Source of the DNA: Temnothorax longispinosus
Lineage: Eukaryota > Arthropoda > Insecta > Hymenoptera > Formicidae
DNA: 64,000 nucleotides
Assembly (NCBI RefSeq): GCF_030848805.1
Contig: NC_092369.1
Location: forward strand, 2,743,575-2,807,574
Direction of reading: 5' to 3'
Shown here: in pieces, positions 43,261 to 54,289 of the stretch
Position numbering within the stretch: the first letter of the stretch is position 1
Layout: the number at the start of each line of letters is the position of its first letter
Made by a program: the position numbers and the translations under genes
Notes under the pieces: model-generated
What the model saw: the letters and a program-made list of their open reading frames with translations, nothing else
Databases searched by the model: none
What the model was told of the DNA's origin: nothing

Positions 43261-44817
43261 GTATGTACAATGAGGTGCATAAATGAGTTCCGTTCTCGGT
43301 GCAGAACGGTGCAGATGAGCGCGCTACCTCTAGGTGGGTTACCCATCCATTTACCGACACGGTCGATAAAAAGTACGAACGCAGAACCGCAAACGCGTAA
43401 AAATGGTCAGTCACGCCGTATTGCTCGCGCGTGCATTTGATTAAAAGATTGCACACAAAATATTAATTTTGTGTGCAAATTGCATTTAACATGCTATTCT
43501 TTTAATCAGAACACAAAATTAATATTTATTACATACAGTATAACAATCATAGGTAATTATGTAATTGTAATTATATTACGCATCTGTAATCTATTATTCC
43601 ACCGCCTAAGTATGTGTTTAATGGAATAATATAATTACAAATAATATGATAATTATAAGTGCAACATAATTACCTATAATTATTCCATTGTATATGTAAT
43701 GCATATGTATTACATATGTATGTAGGCATTATTTTCAGTATCTTATTTATAAGTAAATAAAATATTAAAATTAAAATATAAATTGGGAGAGGATGTAAGG
43801 GTCACACGCGGTTCAAGATGCGTTTTAATATTAATAATGATGTATTCTTTAAAATCCAATCGTTTCGTCTCCAGTTCGAGCCGTCTTCAGTGGTATAAAG
43901 TTAACAACAATAAGAAAATATTCTCCTTAATAACCCGATAAATTTACTGTTTCCAAATTTTTACAGAAACCTAATAAGACTACAAGATCCAAATCAAGCC
44001 TGGAGAACGAATATATCGCAGAGTCAAATAAAAATGGTATGAACATATGGTAAAGGATCTGTCAGGCCATTGTTCTTGATTTGGATCTTGTAGTCTTATT
44101 AAGTTTTTGTAAAAATTTGGGAACAGTAAATTTAAACCAGATTGTTAAGGAGAATATTTTATTATTGTTGTTAACTTTATACCACTGAAGACGGCTCGAA
44201 CTGGAGACGAAACGATTAGATTTTAAAGAATACATCATTATTAATATTAAAACGCATCTTAAACCGCGTGTGACCCTTACATCCTCTTTCAATTTATATT
44301 TTAATTTTAATATTTTATTTACTTATAAATAAGATACTGAAAATAATGCCTACATACATATGTAATACATATGCATTACATATACAATGGAATAATTATA
44401 GGTAATTATGTTGCACTTATAATTATCATATTATTTGTAATTATATTATTCCACTAAACACATACTTAGGCGGTGGAATAATAGATTACAGATGCGTAAT
44501 ATAATTACAATTACATAATTACCTATGATTGTTATACTGTATGTAATAAATATTAATTTTGTGTTCTGATTAAAAGAATAGCATGTTAAATGCAATTTGC
44601 ACACAAAATTAATATTTTGTGTGCAATCTTTTAATCAAATGCACGCGCGAGCAATACGGCGTGACTGACCATTTTTACGCGTTCGCGGTTCTGCGTTCGT
44701 ACTTTTTATCGACCGTGTCGGTAAATGGATGGGTAACTCACCTAGAGGTAGCGCGCTCATCTGCACCGTTCTGCACCGAGAACGGAACTCATTTATGCAC
44801 CTCATTGTACATACGTA
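43261..44817. repeat. 1.55-kb near-perfect palindrome
   Basis: The arm 43261-43998 is repeated in inverted orientation at 44075-44817, with only scattered mismatches and a 76-bp spacer. Arms include TGAGGTGCATAAATGAGTTC, TAAAAATGGTCAGTCACGCC, AATATTAATTTTGTGTGC and the CTGAAGA...GAAACG motif. Frames of about 80 codons seen in both arms are the same sequence read from each arm. Such high arm identity suggests recent formation or gene conversion. Confidence 0.9.
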
Positions 44818-45114
44818 CGTACGTATGTGTGTGTACATATATGTGTATTACCGACAATACGTATTATTACTTACTTTGTTGATCCCGCCTTGTCGCCCTC
44901 GTACCGGCCCTTCATGCGCCGGTAGCGGTGCTGTCGTTTTCGCCGTCTCACGACACGTAATAATGGAACGCTTTTTAAAATACGAATATCTTTTTATTGG
45001 CTTTGTAGATAGTTCTATAGATAGATAAGCGTTCTCAGCATGGTATGATGGCACGCGTTAGGAAGCGCAGATAATGACACTCAGGCGCCTATTCTGTAAA
45101 AAAAAAAAATAGAA

Positions 45115-45177
45115 ATAACAAGGGTCTGCCTCAAGACATTTTAACAGTCAGATGTCCTACCGCACTGCTACACACAA
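45115..45177 (-). other. tRNA-like segment, inverted copy
   Basis: Reverse complement of the tRNA-like segment in the right arm, with several differences (e.g. the B box region is altered). Confidence 0.35.
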
Positions 45178-45556
45178 CTTCGATATTGAGTTTTACCTCA
45201 CGGGTATATATGTCACGCTGAAATCTTTTTTTTGTTAATTACTTTTGAACGGCTGGCCAGTGCTAATATTTCACGTACATACTCAGAGGTTGCCCCCTAA
45301 TAAACTGAGAAGCCTATTCTGTAAATGATAACGATATTGTTACGTGCTTTGCGCATCATTTCTATGGTATATTATATCTGCGCAAAGCACGTAATGATGT
45401 TAACGTTTACAGAATAGACCTCTCAGTTTATTAGGAAGCAATCTCTGAGTATGTACGTAAAATATTAGCACTGGCCAGTCGTTCAAAAGTAATTAACAAA
45501 AAAAGATTTCAACGTGACAAATATACCGTGAGATAACACTCAACATCGAAATTGTG

Positions 45557-45616
45557 TGTAGCAGTGCGGTAGGACATCTGACTGCTAAAATACTGCCCGG
45601 AGTCCGACCCTTGTTA
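45557..45616 (+). other. tRNA-like segment (SINE-type, possibly Ser-GCT derived)
   Basis: GTAGCAGTGCGGTAGGACAT resembles an A box, GACTGCTAAAA matches the anticodon arm of tRNA-Ser(GCT), and GGAGTCCGACCC resembles a B box. Acceptor stem pairing is not evident, so it is not a functional tRNA gene. It looks like the head of a tRNA-derived SINE captured in an inverted repeat. Confidence 0.4.
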
Positions 45617-45655
45617 CTTCTACTATTTTTTTCTTTAAATTTTTTTTGCTTTCTT

Positions 45656-46026
45656 TATGGAAAAATACACTCAACTTTTAGTATTAACCGTTAAAAAAAA
45701 CACCATAGAAAAACCCTTAAAATTGGGTGTGATTTCGGACCGCCAATTGAAGGTTAACCATCATTTGAAGGTTAACCTTCAATTGGCGGTCCAAAATCAC
45801 ACCCAACTTTAAGGGTTTTTCTTTGGATGGTTAACCTTCAAATGATAATTAACCTTCAATTAATGGTTAATCCTTAAAAATAATGAAAATATAAACCCTA
45901 AAAATATGAACCTTCAAATGAAAGTAACCCAAAGAGAATAAACCCCATATTTAAATGTTCTCAATTTGCTTCCGCCGATAATACATACCCGCAAAAGAGA
46001 ACATCACCACACACTACGCAAAGTTT
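45656..46026. repeat. Dispersed repeat, copy 1 (AACCTTCAATTGAAGGTT type)
   Basis: About 370 bp nearly matching 53053-53424 in direct orientation, with repeated GAAGGTTAACC and its complement forming internal hairpins. Here both outer ends of the larger element are missing. Confidence 0.85.
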
Positions 46027-46644
46027 AATATATCTGAGATAATTGGTGGAAATAATTGGCACACGAAATAAAACCTTACAAATTCACGAATTTTACAACT
46101 GTAGTTGTAAAGCAGCTTTCTGCTGAATACAATTATAATTAGTATAATGCCTGTATATAGGTGCCTATATATAAAAACTTTTTTACTTTCTGTCTCTAAT
46201 ATTTATTTTTAATTATTTAATTTTTTTATTTAATTTAATTATGTTTAAAAAGTAATGGCAAACACGGCAGGTTTGTCTAGAATTCTTAGATAGGTGAGCG
46301 ACAGAAAGAGAGTTCCTTTGAAGTCAATTTTGTCTTTATTATGTGTAGTTATCTACAAAAAAAAAAAATATGTTGACGTGAAAGAAATTGAGTGAACAGA
46401 GCCATAAGAATGAAAGTAATTCTCAGATCTCAAAACGAATATAAACTCTAGCAGAGGCCCTTGTACTTTTTTGACTAATGTCTGTTTTCAAATATGGCGT
46501 CCTAATGAGAATCTCTTAAGAGCCCCGCTCGCTGGACCGGACTCCTCGCCTTGATCCTCCCTTTTGGACGCTAGCCGCCGCAGCTCTCCCTTTCCTGGCG
46601 GTGAGCTCTCCCTGGTGATCCGACTCTCGCTCGATTGGTCTCCA

Positions 46645-46801
46645 GGGGCCCGATTCTCTAACGAGAAACGTATGCGCAAACTCTGCTTTAACAGAAAGGC
46701 TGCAAATTGATTAGCTATCGCACAGTTTTTAGCCAATAAGCTTGCAGCTTTTCTGTTAGAGCAGAGTTTACGCCTACGTTTGTCATAGAGAATCGGGCCC
46801 C
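46645..46801. mobile_element. 157-bp MITE with GGGGCCCGATTCTCTA ends
   Basis: GGGGCCCGATTCTCTA (46645-46660) and its exact complement (46786-46801), with inner arms also partly complementary (AAACTCTGCT, ACAGAAA). It lies in a CpG-rich patch (46500-46950) with no gene. Confidence 0.85.
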
Positions 46802-48490
46802 AGAACACACGCCGCAACGATCAATCTGTCAAGAAAGAGGTAACGGTCTCGACACGTTCGAAGAAACGCAAGCAAGTGCGGCCATAACAAGTGAGGAAGG
46901 AGGCGGGGGTTCTTTGAGAGTGGCAACTCGCGCGTCGCGCCATCTAATGTGAAACGATCGGGCGTTGTAAAACGCGAAAAGAATTCAAGCGCAATATTTG
47001 AACAAATTATTTAATTTTTAATAAGTCCAATTATTAATATTTATTTTTATAATTCAACTTATTTTTTATTTTGATAAATGTAAATACAAATATCTTATTG
47101 TATTAATACTTAATATTAATAATTTAATTAGTTGCTTAATTTAATTTCTTGTTTAATAAATGAGCGGATGTAGTACTGAAAATGTATCTATTACATAATA
47201 TTTTAATTTTCAAAATTGTCAAATTATAAACAGGAATTTTGTTGTGACTTTTACAGTTATAAAGTAACTATTTAATGGAAATAGAAACCTTAAAAAATTA
47301 ATATTGTAAGCAATTATTATAATGCTCAAATCATAAAATATTTACATTATCCATGTCTGCCAATACAATGTAATTTTTATTCATATTGCATTCTATATAA
47401 TGGCAATGTTATTATATATTTGACAGGAAAATCAAAATAGCTTCGAATCGATATCGAAATGATGAAATATCGATGTCTTAACAGAAAATACATAATTTGC
47501 CTGTTTACAGTCTAGGCCGATCTAGCGCGATGAATGTCACAAATAATCTCTTCTTTTAAAAAATGTCATATAGCACAAACATCGAAATAAGCTTCAAATT
47601 TCGAGCAATATTTTGATATGATGTAATATCGATGATTTCGACGTCAATTAGACGTCGATTCAATGGGTCATTTCTCGCTGGGTAGGGCCTAAGTCAAATT
47701 TTTTAAAAAAAAACCCCTATTTTTTATTGTACCATCTTTCTCTATTAATTAATTTGAACAACTTTTGTTCGAAAATTTCTTTTATTTGCCTAATACTCTT
47801 TGAGATATTCAAGGAAAACTTGGTAACTTTTTTAATATTTAGCTTATAATATCTTGATAATTGTTTGCCAGAGGAAAAAGTGGTATAGAGGATTTTTTTA
47901 CTTGATTTTGTCTTAAGAATGTACTGTTGCAATAGCACTCCAATTTTTTCAAATATTTATAAACACTCCAAGAAGATGTATATGTCGTAGGTAAATGGTT
48001 ATTTTAGGAAAATAGATTCTGACTAGGCAAATGCTATCTGCCTGGTCAAATAGTTCTCACCTATTTATTATTGCTATTTTCCTAGTCAAATGCTATTTTC
48101 CTAGGCAAATAGCATTTGCCTGAACGCTTTTTAGGCAAATGGTATTCAGCAAAACATGCATTAAGGTAAATCTGAAGAATAGTGGCCTCCTCACCGATTT
48201 CGTTGAACTTAGGCTTAATCGACGCGATTTTGCACAAAACGACCAAATTTGGCAGAAAAAAGTGCCGCTCTGCCGGGCGAAGCGAGATATTAAACGTAAA
48301 AGTTGACAAAAATGAGGTTATGATTCCTGTCATACCGACGAGCTGTATCGACTACGAACATGCCCTGTGGCCGCACGCGCATGCAAAAGTGCGCGAATTT
48401 GAAACGTATGTATACTTATAATGCATATCACTTTTCGCATACCTGAATGTTGGCTTGAATAGGATAGTATTCTAAAGAATATTTTACCTG
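46802..48490. other. AT-rich non-coding with dispersed repeat pieces
   Basis: No gene supported. The segment at about 47687-47745 (GGCCTAAGTCAAATTTTT ... ACCATCTTTCTCTAT) recurs in reverse complement at about 53475-53545. 48010-48140 has a small array of GGCAAATGCTATTTGCC-like palindromes. 47440-47670 has ATATCGATG-rich text. Confidence 0.45.
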
Positions 48491-48934
48491 GTGTTCGAGA
48501 GCACGCGGTAGCGCGGTGTAGCGCGAGGTAACAAGACGATCACAAGTAACGACACAGCAAGTAACAGCGAATTAAAGTTTAATGTTCAATATATACACGT
48601 TATTTACAGAAATTCTTTGCAGGCAAAGTGCCGAGAGCGCGCACAGAAATTAGCACGATAATCGCGGCGAAACCTAGCGAGAGCGGGTGTTTTCTAGAAA
48701 AGCGGTTTAAGCGGAGTACAGCGGTCGTATATAGAGATATACTTGGCGATAAGCGAGCGGATAGCCGAAAAGGCAGACAAGCCTCTTCCGCGGCGCAGCG
48801 ACGGTCTTTTATCACCTCCGAAAAGAGGCTCCCTACGAGCTAGTTACCGATGATTTCGCGAGGGTGATTGGTCACCGGCGGCCTACGTCACCGTGCTTAC
48901 GTCACGGTTTTCAAGTGACGACCACAAGCGATCG
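48491..48934. other. CpG-rich insert flanked by TTACCTG
   Basis: 444 bp of GC-richer sequence with TTACCTG on both sides (48484-48490 and 48935-48941). It contains an untranslated-looking AATTAAAGTTTAATGTTCAA. Could be a solo LTR or another insertion; the ends lack a clean TG...CA, so the class is open. Confidence 0.3.
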
Positions 48935-48958
48935 TTACCTGTTTTTGACTGCCTTGTT

Positions 48959-49088
48959 TATAGCATGGATCTTTTCTTTGTGTAAGCATAAATAAGTCGT
49001 TCGTACCGTTGAACAAAGCTTGACCTTATTGTTGATGACAATGTTAGAGAAATTGCCAGAATGCTAATCCCGAAAGATCCATGCTATA
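48959..49088. mobile_element. 130-bp MITE with TATAGCATGGATCTTT ends
   Basis: Perfect 16-bp inverted ends at 48959-48974 and 49073-49088. No coding content. Confidence 0.7.
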
Positions 49089-49312
49089 CTGAATATTCCC
49101 GTGACAAATCTTATGCGACATTTTACGCGAATATTAATTATTGCGAGCGTGCATGTGCTGACATGCAGCCGAACGCGACTTTTTCGCGATGCTAATTATT
49201 GCGATTTCAAACACCTGGCTTATGCTTGCCGATATTCATTTACTTTCAGATAAAATTATTCTATAATTGAGATCAGATGACGTAACCAATTTAAGTAGTT
49301 TTACGTCTTTAA

Positions 49313-49641
49313 CCCTTAATTAGCACGCGGGGTGTCAAACACCCCAAAACAAATTTCGTCAAGTTTAGGCATCTTTCTCGGTCGGTTAATCTATGAATTT
49401 TGCATAAAATTAATTAATAACAATATTTTTTCGTAACAAATTTATTTCAAGAATTTTTTTGAAGCCTTAAAACTAAAAATTTCATAGTTTAGGCTAATGG
49501 GTATCATTTTCCAGTGTTTAATGTATGTACTTGATTTTTTTCAAGCCTATTGGAGCCTCCATTTTGCCGTACCCAACGTTCAAAGTGTACAACACCCCGT
49601 GTGCAGATAACGTTCGATCGCGGACGTGTGCTAGTTAAGGG
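49313..49641. mobile_element. piggyBac-type MITE, TTAA-flanked
   Basis: TTAA at 49309-49312 and 49642-49645. Termini are CCCTTAATTAGCACGCG and (complement) CCCTTAACTAGCACACG. 329 bp, non-coding; includes GGGGTGTCAAACACCCC near the left and ACACCCCGTGTG near the right end. Same class as 38582-39472 by target and ends but with different sequence. Confidence 0.85.
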
Positions 49642-49798
49642 TTAATTACGTATTTTTGTGAAAAATGATCGCAGATCAATATTTAAAAAAACATTTTAAA
49701 GAGGAAATGTTCACCTTTATACAGTCAATGAAATTTGAAAAAATTTCGTTTTTCCCATACAGGCCATCAAAGTTAAAGTTTTTTTTTGCAATTTTGCA

Positions 49799-50100
49799 AG
49801 GTCTATTTTAAATTAGCGCCATTTGTAGTAAAATTTTCGCAGAGGAACGAGCCTGGAAGCAATCAAAAGCTGAGAATCTAAGCTTCAAAATATCATTTTT
49901 TACGAAGATACATAATTAAATGGCATAAAACCAATTTAAATGGTTTTGCGTCATTTAATTACGTATCTTCGTGAAAAATAATCGCAGAGCGATGTTTAAA
50001 AAAAGTATTTTAAAGCTTAAACTCTCAGCTTTCGATTGCTTCCAGGCTCGTTCCTCTGCGAAAATTTTACTACAAATAGCGCTAATTTAAAATGGACCTA
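49799..50100. repeat. 300-bp inverted repeat
   Basis: Arms 49799-49925 and 49960-50100 share GTAAAATTTTCGCAGAGGAA and GCCTGGAAGCAATC in inverted orientation, around a centre with a TTTAAATTGG-type palindrome. No coding content. Confidence 0.8.
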
Positions 50101-51503
50101 AAGTACTATGTATATATGTATGTGTGTGTATATGTGTACATAATATAATATATTAATGATATATTATACGTATTTACATTATAATGATATAATAATAATA
50201 TAATAATTAATCTTTCAAATCTATGGAAAATCCATTATTTTCACAAATTACAAAAAAGCTCTCCGCTTTCCTCTGCTATAACTCGTCAACTATTTATCTG
50301 AGAAAAAAGTGTTTGAAACAAAAGTTGTAGAAAATTGTATGCTCTGCAACTTTGTGACGAACACTTTTGCTCTAAATTGCAGTGGAAACTAGAATTTTAC
50401 CTTAATCCGGGATCAAATCTGTTCCGATTTTTCAAAATCTCTTTCGGAAATTCGACACTTTACGCGACATTATTTATCCCGCGGATCGGATAGCTGTTAA
50501 TTCATTGACGACTTTACAAGGATTTCACTCGTAAAACTAGCAACATGCAAAACGCGAGCAAGACATTCCACTCTTGTAACTAAAGAATACGATTTCACTC
50601 TTATAACTAATGATAGCGCGATTTTACTCTTATAACTAACGCAAGCAAGATAACTAACAATACGAGAAACGCGAGTAAAAATGATCGAACGATAATTCGC
50701 GGAAAGCGGTAACGGTAGAAACGATAATTCGACACTGAGCAAAACGATATGACCGAACGGTAATTCTACGGAAAGCGGTACGATAATTCGACACTGTATG
50801 AAATGACCGAAACAAATTCGACACGATACGGAACTTTATACAAACGACACGGTAACGACACAGTACAACAAAATACGACACGGTGACTGCTGGGTCGAGT
50901 CAAAGAAGTGGACCTTTTCCTCTATTAGCTTTAATAGGCCAGAGTGCAACAAGGCAGGCGCAGATCGAAACCCGAAAGATTCAGATGTGGCACGATACGA
51001 GACTCAAATCATGAAATGGCGGAACCCCAAGGATCCTATAATACGCCACACTTTCGCGACATGGTATACGATCACGGCCATCTTGACCATACAACCGGTT
51101 ACCTGATCCTCGAGATTGCCGGCCGTTCACATTCGTAACACAGACCCAGGTGCGATGGCTCCTCCGCCGTCCTCGTCCGATCTAACGTTTGTTCGCACTC
51201 CGCACACACGATTAACCTAACAGTGAGCGCCGATCCTTCCGGTGCCGATTTTGGCGGCAGGCGCGCCCTCGACACGCCGGGTGGCGCCAATTAGCGGATA
51301 TCGGAGGTAGCATCGTCGCTTTCCTGCGCCACGCGCGGAAATTTCGCATCTCGGTTCCTCACATGGCAACTTGCCTTTTTGTTAAGAGGATTTCCCCCGG
51401 GCATTCTTTGGTCGAAGATTCCCAGGGCATCTCCTCGTCCTCTCTGCTCGCCAAGGCGAAGGTATCCTTAGAGGCAACTCCATTGCGGGGCCTCCTTTAT
51501 AAT
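50101..51503. other. Non-coding; GC-rich unknown stretch from 50480
   Basis: 50101-50470 is AT-rich. 50480-50890 is rich in short ACGATAATTCGACAC/CGATACGG repeats. 50890-51500 is GC-rich, with no frame I recognise. A GGGTGGCGCCAATTAG phrase at about 51278 resembles a retroelement primer site, but no LTR was found beside it. Confidence 0.35.
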
Positions 51504-52908
51504 GCATAGTGGGACGTTTGTACCTGTTTCTTTGACCAAAAATGGCAAAAATGAAAGTGAAATTTTATAATATTTTAAAATTCTAAAAGCTTTGACAAAT
51601 ACTAATAACAAATAAAAAAAAATTTGTGACAATTTGTTCCACGCAAAGTATTTTTAAGCATTCCAATTTGTGCAAAATTGTACGTTGAAATTGCGAAAAA
51701 ACTTGTTTCTTTGATATTTTTTCTCTCCTTAAATATTGAAGATTTACAAACCATTGTTTCAAATACTTTTTTAGCACAAGCTGTTTCGGCAATCGTGAAT
51801 TCCGTTTGAGCGGAAGCGCTAGACTCCCCGGATGGAGGCTGGTACAGCCTTAACTGAAGGCTCGCATCGGAAGGAAAATATTACAGGAGTCGGTGGTGCA
51901 CTTAAATTAACTTTATTTTAAAGTTTATAACTTGCTGTATTGTCTGCGATAACAACTGGTTTAAGATTTGAAGATACCGAAACCGCAAGGACTCGTGAGC
52001 CTTAGAGAACCGAGCTATTCTGACTGTCCCGTGTTCTTCTATTACGATTCGGGATCCTCTCCTTTTCCCAAAGCTAACGAACCGCTCCGCGGAAACAACA
52101 CTTGCCCTCTCGGCAATATTGCGAGAAAGAGCACGTAATGATCACGAGCGCATGCTTCGACAACGGCTTGAGATGCGAATGCCTTCATTTGGAAGCATAG
52201 TCTCGCGATAACGTTCCGCCTTTTCTTCGGATTTAGAGCTTTAACACAAGCTAATTATTGAAAATAATAATAATAAATTGAACTTTGACTACTTTGGGTG
52301 AGAAAACCTTCTACTTGAAGTAAAAAAAAGAAATACTGGTTTAACCATTTTCTGGTATTTAAAGAACCAGTACTTCCGGATAACAAACGATAACAAGATA
52401 AATTTGAATTCAGATGTTAGGTGGGACACTATTCTTTTCAAAATTATTTAGTAAAGCTTCTTCTAGGAACCACTTCGTAAGATATGATTTTTGTAAGCAG
52501 AGACAATTTTACATACTACAATCAACTGTTTGTACCCAATTCGGCAAGTTCGTTGTTATAGTCGAAAATGTTCACTCGGAAGTTTTTTCGCTGAATCCGA
52601 CATCAAAAACTTGAATTTCAAAATGGCTGCAGCTGTGAAACTGATAGGATCAGCCATTTTAAGTTTCAAGTTTTTGATGTCAGATTCAGATTCAGTGACC
52701 TCCAAGACGTCTTGGGTCTCATTTTCATGCAAAACAATTTTTAATACTTTCGGCTGCCATATTGGATCCGCCATTTCAAATTTCAAGTTTTTTATGTCAA
52801 ATTTGGAATCAGCGACCCTATGAACCCTTATGTACACAAATTAATTTCATAAAAACCAATCTTTCTAATTTGGCAAAAAAAAGACAGATACAAACGTCCC
52901 ACTATGCA
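51504..52908. mobile_element. DNA element with TGCATAGTGGGACG ends
   Basis: TGCATAGTGGGACGTTTGTA at about 51503 is matched in complement at 52889-52908. The interior includes a solo LTR (51782-52246) and a diverged foldback-type repeat with AAAATGGCTGCAG and CCGCCATTTCAAATTTC (52590-52815), akin to the Copia-borne foldback. No transposase. Confidence 0.7.
51782..52246. mobile_element. Solo LTR C, TSD CAAGC
   Basis: 465 bp starting TGTTTCGGCAATCG and ending TTTAACA, flanked by CAAGC at 51777-51781 and 52247-52251. It is GC-richer than its surroundings. No coding sequence and no match to the other LTRs in this window. Confidence 0.8.
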
Positions 52909-53046
52909 GTGCCGTAGAGTAGAGAGCTCTCCTCTAGTCCAAGTTTTCACTTGTTCAGCTCCGTCCGGCGCCTCCTCTTGCTCTCTGAACTCTGAAATTA
53001 TCGCTCCCGGTCGAAGCATTGCATCTAGTAATTCGCATGCAACGCG

Positions 53047-53425
53047 TACCCTTATGGAAAAATACACTCAACTTTTGGTTTTAACCGTAAAAAAAACACC
53101 ATAGAAAAACCCTTAAAGTTGGGTGTGATTTTGGACCCCCAATTGAAGGTTAACCATCATTTAAAGGTTAACCTTCAATTGGCAGTCCAAAATCACACCA
53201 AACTTTAAGGGTTTTTCTTTGGATGATGGTTAACCTTCAAGTGATAGTTAACCTTCAATTAATGGTTAATCCTTAAGAATGACGGTATATACCCTAAAAA
53301 TATGAACCCTCAAATAAAAGTAACACCCAAAGAGAATAAACCCCATATTTAGATGTTCTTAATTTGCTTCCGCCGATAATACATACCCGCAAAAGAGAAC
53401 ATCACCACACACTATGCAAAGTTTT

Positions 53426-53459
<34 letters not shown>

Positions 53460-54081
53460 TATATATACACATATAGAGAAAGATGGTACAATAAAAAATA
53501 AGGGTTTTTATTTAAAAAATTTGATTTAGGCCCTATTGGGCTCAATACAGGCCCTGGATCCAAAATCCAATAAGATCGTCTATTGGCCCCCTTCAAACCT
53601 TTCAACTTTTAACTGAAACACTTTTCCAATAAACCAAGCCGTCAATTGACACTTAACAAAGATTAACACAATAACATTTAAACGATACCTAACGATGAAG
53701 GGATCATGGGGACACTGATTAAATCGACATAGAACATTAAAGGTTAACACCCTGTTAACACCAAACCAACATCCAACGATGAGGATCAATCTCCAACCTA
53801 CACTAAATATTGAGGTTTAATCTCCAACTTACACTTATCATTGAGAACAAACTCCCAATATACACTCATCATTAAAGATTAAACCCACAACTTATCTAAA
53901 CCTTAATGGTCAACACTCAATATACACCTAAATTTAAGTGTTGACACTTAACTTTGATGACAAACACTAAACTTACGCCCAAATTTGAGTGTTAACTCTC
54001 AAATTTGGGCGTAAGTTTAGTGTTAACACTCAAATTTGAGTGTTAACCATCAAAGTTAAGTGTACTTTTTTCATAAGGGTA
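53047..54081. mobile_element. Element with TACCCTTATG ends, dispersed repeat copy 2
   Basis: TACCCTTATGGAAAAATACAC at the left is mirrored at 54060-54081. The left 370 bp match 45656-46026. 53425-53470 is (TA)n/(CA)n. The right part (53750-54060) is an array of AACACTCAA/TTAACACTC variants in both orientations. No coding content. Confidence 0.75.
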
Positions 54082-54289
54082 GGTCCACTTCCTCTCTATG
54101 GAAGTTAACGCACGAGCCACTAGGCTCTTATGATGGACACACAATGTCACGTTACAATTGTGCAATTAGAGACTTCAAGTAACTCAGTGAAACACATTTT
54201 TTATAGCGCCAGATTAAAAAAAAAATTAGAAGGTATTACTTTTGTACTGGGGGGTCACCCGTTAGCTCTCGGCGGGTGAACAGGTGGAA

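Larger units (their letters stand above)
45103..45627. mobile_element. 525-bp inverted-repeat element with tRNA-like arms
   Basis: Arms of about 245 bp (45103-45350 and 45375-45627), with ATAGAAATAACAAGGGTC mirrored at the right. The right arm carries a tRNA-like region at 45557-45616, the left arm its inverted copy at 45115-45177. A second inner palindrome, ACGTGCTTTGCGCA, surrounds the centre. Confidence 0.75.

Noticed and set aside
40660..44214. Calling the 30-nt motif a hammerhead ribozyme outright
   Set aside because: There is one extra base between CUGAAGA and stem II, and stems I and III were not demonstrable; kept only as a finding.
43217..44882. Repeated 79-87 codon frames in both palindrome arms
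   Set aside because: Same sequence read from each arm; no known domain, and the frame ends vary between arms.
45557..45616. A functional tRNA-Ser gene
   Set aside because: No acceptor-stem pairing, and the sequence is part of an inverted repeat; better seen as SINE-like.
48491..48934. Definite solo LTR
   Set aside because: Flanking TTACCTG is suggestive, but the ends are not TG...CA, and 7 bp is longer than usual LTR target duplications.
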